A stretch of DNA of 64,000 bases from Demequina sp. B12 (lineage in GTDB: Bacteria > Actinomycetota > Actinomycetes > Actinomycetales > Demequinaceae). The notes beneath the pieces were generated by a model. It worked only from the letters and a program-made list of their open reading frames with translations. It was not told where the DNA came from and did not search any database. Both the position numbers and the translations under genes were made by a program. The stretch spans positions 434,001-498,000 of the forward strand of contig NZ_JAPEHU010000002.1 in assembly GCF_028823635.1 (NCBI RefSeq), written 5' to 3'. Below are positions 60,707-64,000 of this stretch, in pieces. Position 1 is the stretch's first letter. Every line of letters starts with the position of its first letter.

Positions 60707-61924
60707 TTAGCCGCCGATGCGTGCGGCGGCGAGGCGTGCGCCCTCACCGAGCGAGGCGATCTTGGCCCACGCGATCTGGGAGTGCACGCGCCCACCAAGA
60801 CCGCAGTCGGTTGACGCGATCACGCGGTCGGGGCCCACGATGCTGGCGAAACGTTCGATGCGGTCAGCGACGAGCTCGGGGTGCTCCACCACGTTGGTGG
60901 CGTGGCTGACAACGCCAGGAACCAGGACGGCGCCATCGGGGAGCGCAACGTCGCGCCACACCTTCCATTCGTGTTCGTGGCGCACGTTTGCCGCTTCGAA
61001 GGAGAACTCGCCTGCGTTGATTTCCATCAGGAGGTCCACGATGTGGCGCAGTTCAAGGTCGGTGGTGTGAGGGCCGTGCCAGGAGCCCCAGCAGATGTGG
61101 AGGCGAACCTGTTCACGAGGCAGGCCTTCGATTGCGTGGTTGATGGCGTCTACGCGGGTGCGCAGGAAGGCGCGGTAGTCGGCGACGCTCGGCTCCGGGT
61201 TGATCTGGTCCCAGCTTTCTGCGAGCGAGGGGTCGTCCAACTGGACGGTGAGGCCTGCGTCGACCACCGCGCGGTACTCCTCACGCATGACATCGGCCCA
61301 TGCCCAGATGTGCTCTTCTTCGGAGCCGTAGTGGGCATTGCCGATGCGTGCGGCAGAGCCGGGTGCCAGGGACGTCAGGAAGCCGTTGCTCAATCCGTGT
61401 TCGTCCAGCGCAGCGCGCAGGTTGGCGGTGTCGGCAGCGATGTGCTCTTGTCCTCGGTAGGACAGGTCTCCCACAGTCATGGGCCAGAACGGCGGTTCTC
61501 CCAGGAGTACGCCCGAGGTGGGGTCGCCGTACGCCTCGGCGAAGGCCACCCAGTCGCGTCGGTCGTTCATCGAGGTGAGGCGCACCTTGCCTGGTTCCGA
61601 TCGGACGGGCTCGGGCATGGGGGCGTCAGGGCTAGGGAGCGCCAGGCCTGCGGTGCGTTGGAACGAGTACGACCACCATGCGCCAAAGTCGTGTGATGCG
61701 GTCATGGCCTTGCCATACTCGCCGTCGCCCACATCGGTGATGCCTAGGTCCACCTGTCGCTTGACCAAGGACGAGACCGCGGCGCGGGAAAGCGCGTTGT
61801 ATTCCTCGGTGCGCTCCAAGGTGAAGCCGTCCTCGGCGATGGAGAGCGCTGCGGTCGCGTCCACCAGCTCGGGTGAACGTGGCAGTGAGCCTGCCGTCGT
61901 AGTGCGGATGGTGACGTCGGTCAT
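60707..61924 (-). CDS. Cobalamin-independent methionine synthase-family protein (MetE C-terminal-like)
   Basis: A 405-residue zinc-dependent methyl-transfer protein equal to the C-terminal catalytic half of MetE. Zinc ligands are His276 and Cys278 in LHICWGSWHGPH and Cys374 in STDCGLGGR; Glu310 lies in FSFEAANVRHEHEW. Such short homologs (YxjG/YxjH type) may make methionine from homocysteine with an unusual donor, but the related epoxyalkane:coenzyme M transferases share the fold, so the substrate is open. The ATG at 61924 with GAGGAGG upstream is used. The frame is open into the leader, which has strong RNA structure. Confidence 0.85.
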   Translation of the reverse strand: MTDVTIRTTTAGSLPRSPELVDATAALSIAEDGFTLERTEEYNALSRAAVSSLVKRQVDLGITDVGDGEYGKAMTASHDFGAWWSYSFQRTAGLALPSPDAPMPEPVRSEPGKVRLTSMNDRRDWVAFAEAYGDPTSGVLLGEPPFWPMTVGDLSYRGQEHIAADTANLRAALDEHGLSNGFLTSLAPGSAARIGNAHYGSEEEHIWAWADVMREEYRAVVDAGLTVQLDDPSLAESWDQINPEPSVADYRAFLRTRVDAINHAIEGLPREQVRLHICWGSWHGPHTTDLELRHIVDLLMEINAGEFSFEAANVRHEHEWKVWRDVALPDGAVLVPGVVSHATNVVEHPELVADRIERFASIVGPDRVIASTDCGLGGRVHSQIAWAKIASLGEGARLAAARIGG

Positions 61925-61931
61925 GTGTCCT

Positions 61932-62018
61932 CCTCGGGTGCAGGGCCATCCTGGCCCCGCCGGAAACTTGGGGTCCTCCCCACGCAATGTTCGCCCACAT
62001 GCGTGGCGAATCCGAGGC
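61932..62018 (-). ncRNA. Structured mRNA leader of the MetE-like gene (possible riboswitch)
   Basis: Read on the minus strand, GCCTCGG (62018-62012) can pair with CCGAGG (61937-61932), which contains the ribosome-binding site GAGGAGG. Within this closing stem are CCACGCA/TGCGTGG (62006-62000 with 61986-61980), GGGCCA/TGGCCC (61957-61952 with 61948-61943), and competing TTCGCC/GGCGAA (62010-62005 with 61995-61990) and TGGGG/CCCCA (61982-61978 with 61973-61969). The alternatives exclude each other, as in a translation-controlling switch. It matches no SAM, SAH or cobalamin riboswitch that I can recall. Confidence 0.45.
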
Positions 62019-62165
62019 TTCGTTTGATGCGCGGTGTGCCTGACCATTGTGCCGCGAAAACACGTTGTGACCGAACACAGGAGCGCAAAAGGTACATAAA
62101 GCACCAACACGCCCGCGCCCTTGAATGTGCATTGCATCGGTAAAGCGGGCGTAAACTCTGAGGGC

Positions 62166-62822
62166 ATGAGCAACGAAGCTTGGATTCGGACCACCCGACT
62201 CGTGAGCGCCTTGACCATCACGGCCGGCCTCGCAGTCCAGGCCTGGGCAGACCTCACCTTCGGAACCTTCTCCTGGGACCAACTCCCCGGCTACTTCACG
62301 CCGCTAGCCGCGCTCGCGGGCGTCATCGCACTGCTCGCCGCTGCACTTCACCCTCATCCCCACCGGTGGTGGATCGACCTGCTCCGCGTCAATGCGCTCA
62401 CCTACCTCACCATCGCTGGCGTGGTGTACTGGCTGCTGCTCGCCGCCCACACCACACCCAAGGTGCCGTGGGCCAACGCCATCCTTCACGGCGGTGCAGC
62501 CGTCATCTTGCTGGCCGACTGGATCATGTTTGGTCAACGCCGCCGCCTGCCCGTCCGCACCTGGTGGACCGTCCTGGTCGTCCCCGCATTGTGGGCGTCC
62601 TACCTCATCATGCGAGCATCACGAGACGGATGGGTCCCCTACCCCTTCCTTGATCCGGCAAGGGGAACCGCGGCGATCGCAGGCACCCTCGCGATCATCG
62701 CCGGGTGCGGCCTGGCGCTTGTGGGGCTGTTCCACCTCTGCGTCTATCTCCGCCCCTCCCCGCTCGCAGCACCCGTCACCGGAACGTTTGCGGTCCGTCC
62801 GCACGCGCGGAGATTGCCATAG
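62166..62822 (+). CDS. Pr6Pr-family integral membrane protein
   Basis: A 218-residue membrane protein with about six helices. Features are NEAWIRTTRLVSALTITAGL at the start, YFTPLAALAGVIALLAAALH, the conserved middle LRVNALTYLTIAGVVYWLLL, and ASYLIMRASRDGWVPYPFLD; this is the pattern of the Pr6Pr (F420-associated/FAR-17a-like) membrane family common in Actinomycetota. No function is known. The ATG at 62166 lies nine bases after a -10-like TAAACT, so the mRNA may be leaderless. It is divergent from the MetE-like gene. Confidence 0.78.
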   Translation: MSNEAWIRTTRLVSALTITAGLAVQAWADLTFGTFSWDQLPGYFTPLAALAGVIALLAAALHPHPHRWWIDLLRVNALTYLTIAGVVYWLLLAAHTTPKVPWANAILHGGAAVILLADWIMFGQRRRLPVRTWWTVLVVPALWASYLIMRASRDGWVPYPFLDPARGTAAIAGTLAIIAGCGLALVGLFHLCVYLRPSPLAAPVTGTFAVRPHARRLP

Positions 62823-62850
62823 CGACTTGAGTGCGCGTACGAATGTGTCC

Positions 62851-63978
62851 ATGCAGGACTCTTCGCTCACGCTCCCGTCGTCGATCCCCATCCTCGTGGT
62901 CGGCGCGGGGCAAGCGGGCCTATCCGTGGGCTATCACCTCGTGAAGCAGGGCCTACAGCCAGGACGTGACTTCCTCGTCGTGGACCGCGGCCCCACCGCA
63001 GGCGGGGCTTGGCAGTACCGCTGGCCCACGCTGCGCTTCGGCGACGCGCACGCCCTCGCTGACCTCCCAGGAATGGCCGATGCTGGAGTGACGTTCAGCG
63101 GCGCACCCACCCAGCCCCCGGCAAGCGACGTGGTGCGTGAGCGCTACGCCACGTACGAGGCGCACTTTGGCCTGGACGTGCATCGGCCCGTCAACGTCGA
63201 GGAGGTCCGCACGGACGGCGATAGCTATGTAGCCACCTACACCGCCCACGGTGAGCGCCACCGCATCAATGCCACCGTGGTGATTGCCGCGGTAGGAACC
63301 TGGGGCGCTCCCCGGCAGCCAGCGCAGTGGAGGGACTCGACTTTCGCAGGCGCCCAGTTCACGACCCCCGAATATCCCGGCCCCGACTACTTCCGAGGCC
63401 TCAACGTCGCAGTAGTAGGAGCTGGCGCTTCGGCCCTGGGGTTTCTTCGTGAACTCGCAGACGTCGCCAAATCCCTTCACTGGTACACACGTCACCCAGT
63501 GGCGTTCCTCGACCGGGACACTTTCTTGCGGGAAGAGCTCGGGCGCAAAGCAGTTGCACTTCAGGACCAGGCCGCTCAAGCAGGGCGCCCACTCCCCAGC
63601 ATCGTGTCCACGACCGGGATGCCGCTCACTCCCCCACTGCGCAGGCTCAAGGAGCGCGGGCACCTCACCCGTACACCCATGTTCACCGCCCTGGTCTCCG
63701 ACGGTACGGTGCAGCAAGACGGCACCTTCCAAGCCCTCGACGCCGTGATGTGGGCCATGGGATTCGACGCCGAACTTGCGCTTCTCGAGCCCCTGGGAAT
63801 CAGTGCTACCCGCGGTGTCCGCGTGATCGATGGACACACGCCCAGCGTTCCGGGGATCTTCCTTGCCGGGTACGGGCCACAAGCCTCCACCATCAGCGCT
63901 AACCGTGGAGCGCGCGTCATCGCAAGGGACGCGGTCCGCTACCTCTCCTTCCACGAATGGCCACCGCCGCGCCACTAG
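62851..63978 (+). CDS. Flavin-containing monooxygenase-like oxidoreductase
   Basis: A 375-residue FAD- and NADPH-binding protein. The FAD site is VVGAGQAGLSVGYH (17-30); GGAWQYRWPTLRFGDAHAL follows; the NADPH site is VVGAGASALG (about 188-197). The full FMO fingerprint is not complete, so it could be a small flavoprotein such as CzcO-type rather than a monooxygenase. The frame is open upstream over the Pr6Pr gene; the ATG at 62851 (or the in-frame GTG at 62845) begins the fold. The stop is 22 bases from the window end. Confidence 0.83.
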   Translation: MQDSSLTLPSSIPILVVGAGQAGLSVGYHLVKQGLQPGRDFLVVDRGPTAGGAWQYRWPTLRFGDAHALADLPGMADAGVTFSGAPTQPPASDVVRERYATYEAHFGLDVHRPVNVEEVRTDGDSYVATYTAHGERHRINATVVIAAVGTWGAPRQPAQWRDSTFAGAQFTTPEYPGPDYFRGLNVAVVGAGASALGFLRELADVAKSLHWYTRHPVAFLDRDTFLREELGRKAVALQDQAAQAGRPLPSIVSTTGMPLTPPLRRLKERGHLTRTPMFTALVSDGTVQQDGTFQALDAVMWAMGFDAELALLEPLGISATRGVRVIDGHTPSVPGIFLAGYGPQASTISANRGARVIARDAVRYLSFHEWPPPRH

Positions 63979-64000
63979 GCCCCGGTCGTGACGCCGCGAC

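Overview
The window looks like a high-GC Actinomycetota chromosome, most likely from the order Micrococcales. The evidence is RbpA, the PafB/PafC pair, a HelY-type helicase, adjacent Lnt and Ppm1, a GarA/OdhI FHA protein beside paired MerR regulators, many GTG/TTG starts and several likely leaderless promoters. I see no prophage, insertion sequence, CRISPR array or rRNA, so this is core chromosome with scattered accessory genes. Genus and species cannot be fixed from sequence alone.

Layout. 1-15.6 kb is a dense plus-strand housekeeping block: rsmB (cut by the window start), rpe, the riboflavin genes ribD-ribE-ribBA-ribH, hisE-hisG, pafB-pafC, tatA-tatC, a lipid kinase, helY, lnt and ppm1. Most of these overlap by 4-11 bases. 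15.6-19.4 kb holds rbpA with a SigR/SigH-type promoter, an arsenic cluster (acr3-arsC divergent from arsR) and an EamA exporter divergent from a MarR regulator. At 19.5-21.8 kb is a short UvrA-like ATPase. Directly behind it, at 21,896-21,923, is a 28-bp sequence that reads as a XerC/XerD dif site. From there to about 35 kb every gene is on the minus strand: small membrane proteins, a flavodoxin, pyruvate carboxylase, MerR/FtsR/GarA/CDP-alcohol transferase, a membrane alpha/beta hydrolase and PutA. This strand switch at dif is what a replication terminus predicts.

35-44 kb is mixed: the LysR partner of putA, an EI24 protein, two YtcJ-type amidohydrolases, OsmC, an esterase, a Nudix-NYN fusion and a DHA2 exporter. 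44-56 kb carries a coiled-coil VanY peptidase, a DeaD-type RNA helicase whose terminator lies inside the neighbouring DUF2235 gene, a probable acyl-CoA/SDR pair, thioredoxin divergent from arsM, and a CaiB-type CoA-transferase. 57-64 kb holds a TetR fragment, a TacA/TacT-like toxin-antitoxin pair, tRNA-Pro(GGG), an MFS exporter, a YitT protein, a MetE-like gene with a structured leader that can hide its ribosome-binding site, and two plus-strand genes at the right edge.

How parts work together. Arsenate reduction (ArsC), arsenite export (Acr3) and arsenite methylation (ArsM) are split 36 kb apart, but both loci carry the same ATTGACAnnTGTC(A/G)AT dyad, so one ArsR probably controls both. The best leads for follow-up are the dif site, the split ArsR regulon, the RNA-like leader of the MetE-like gene, and the CsoR-like palindrome on the thioredoxin promoter.
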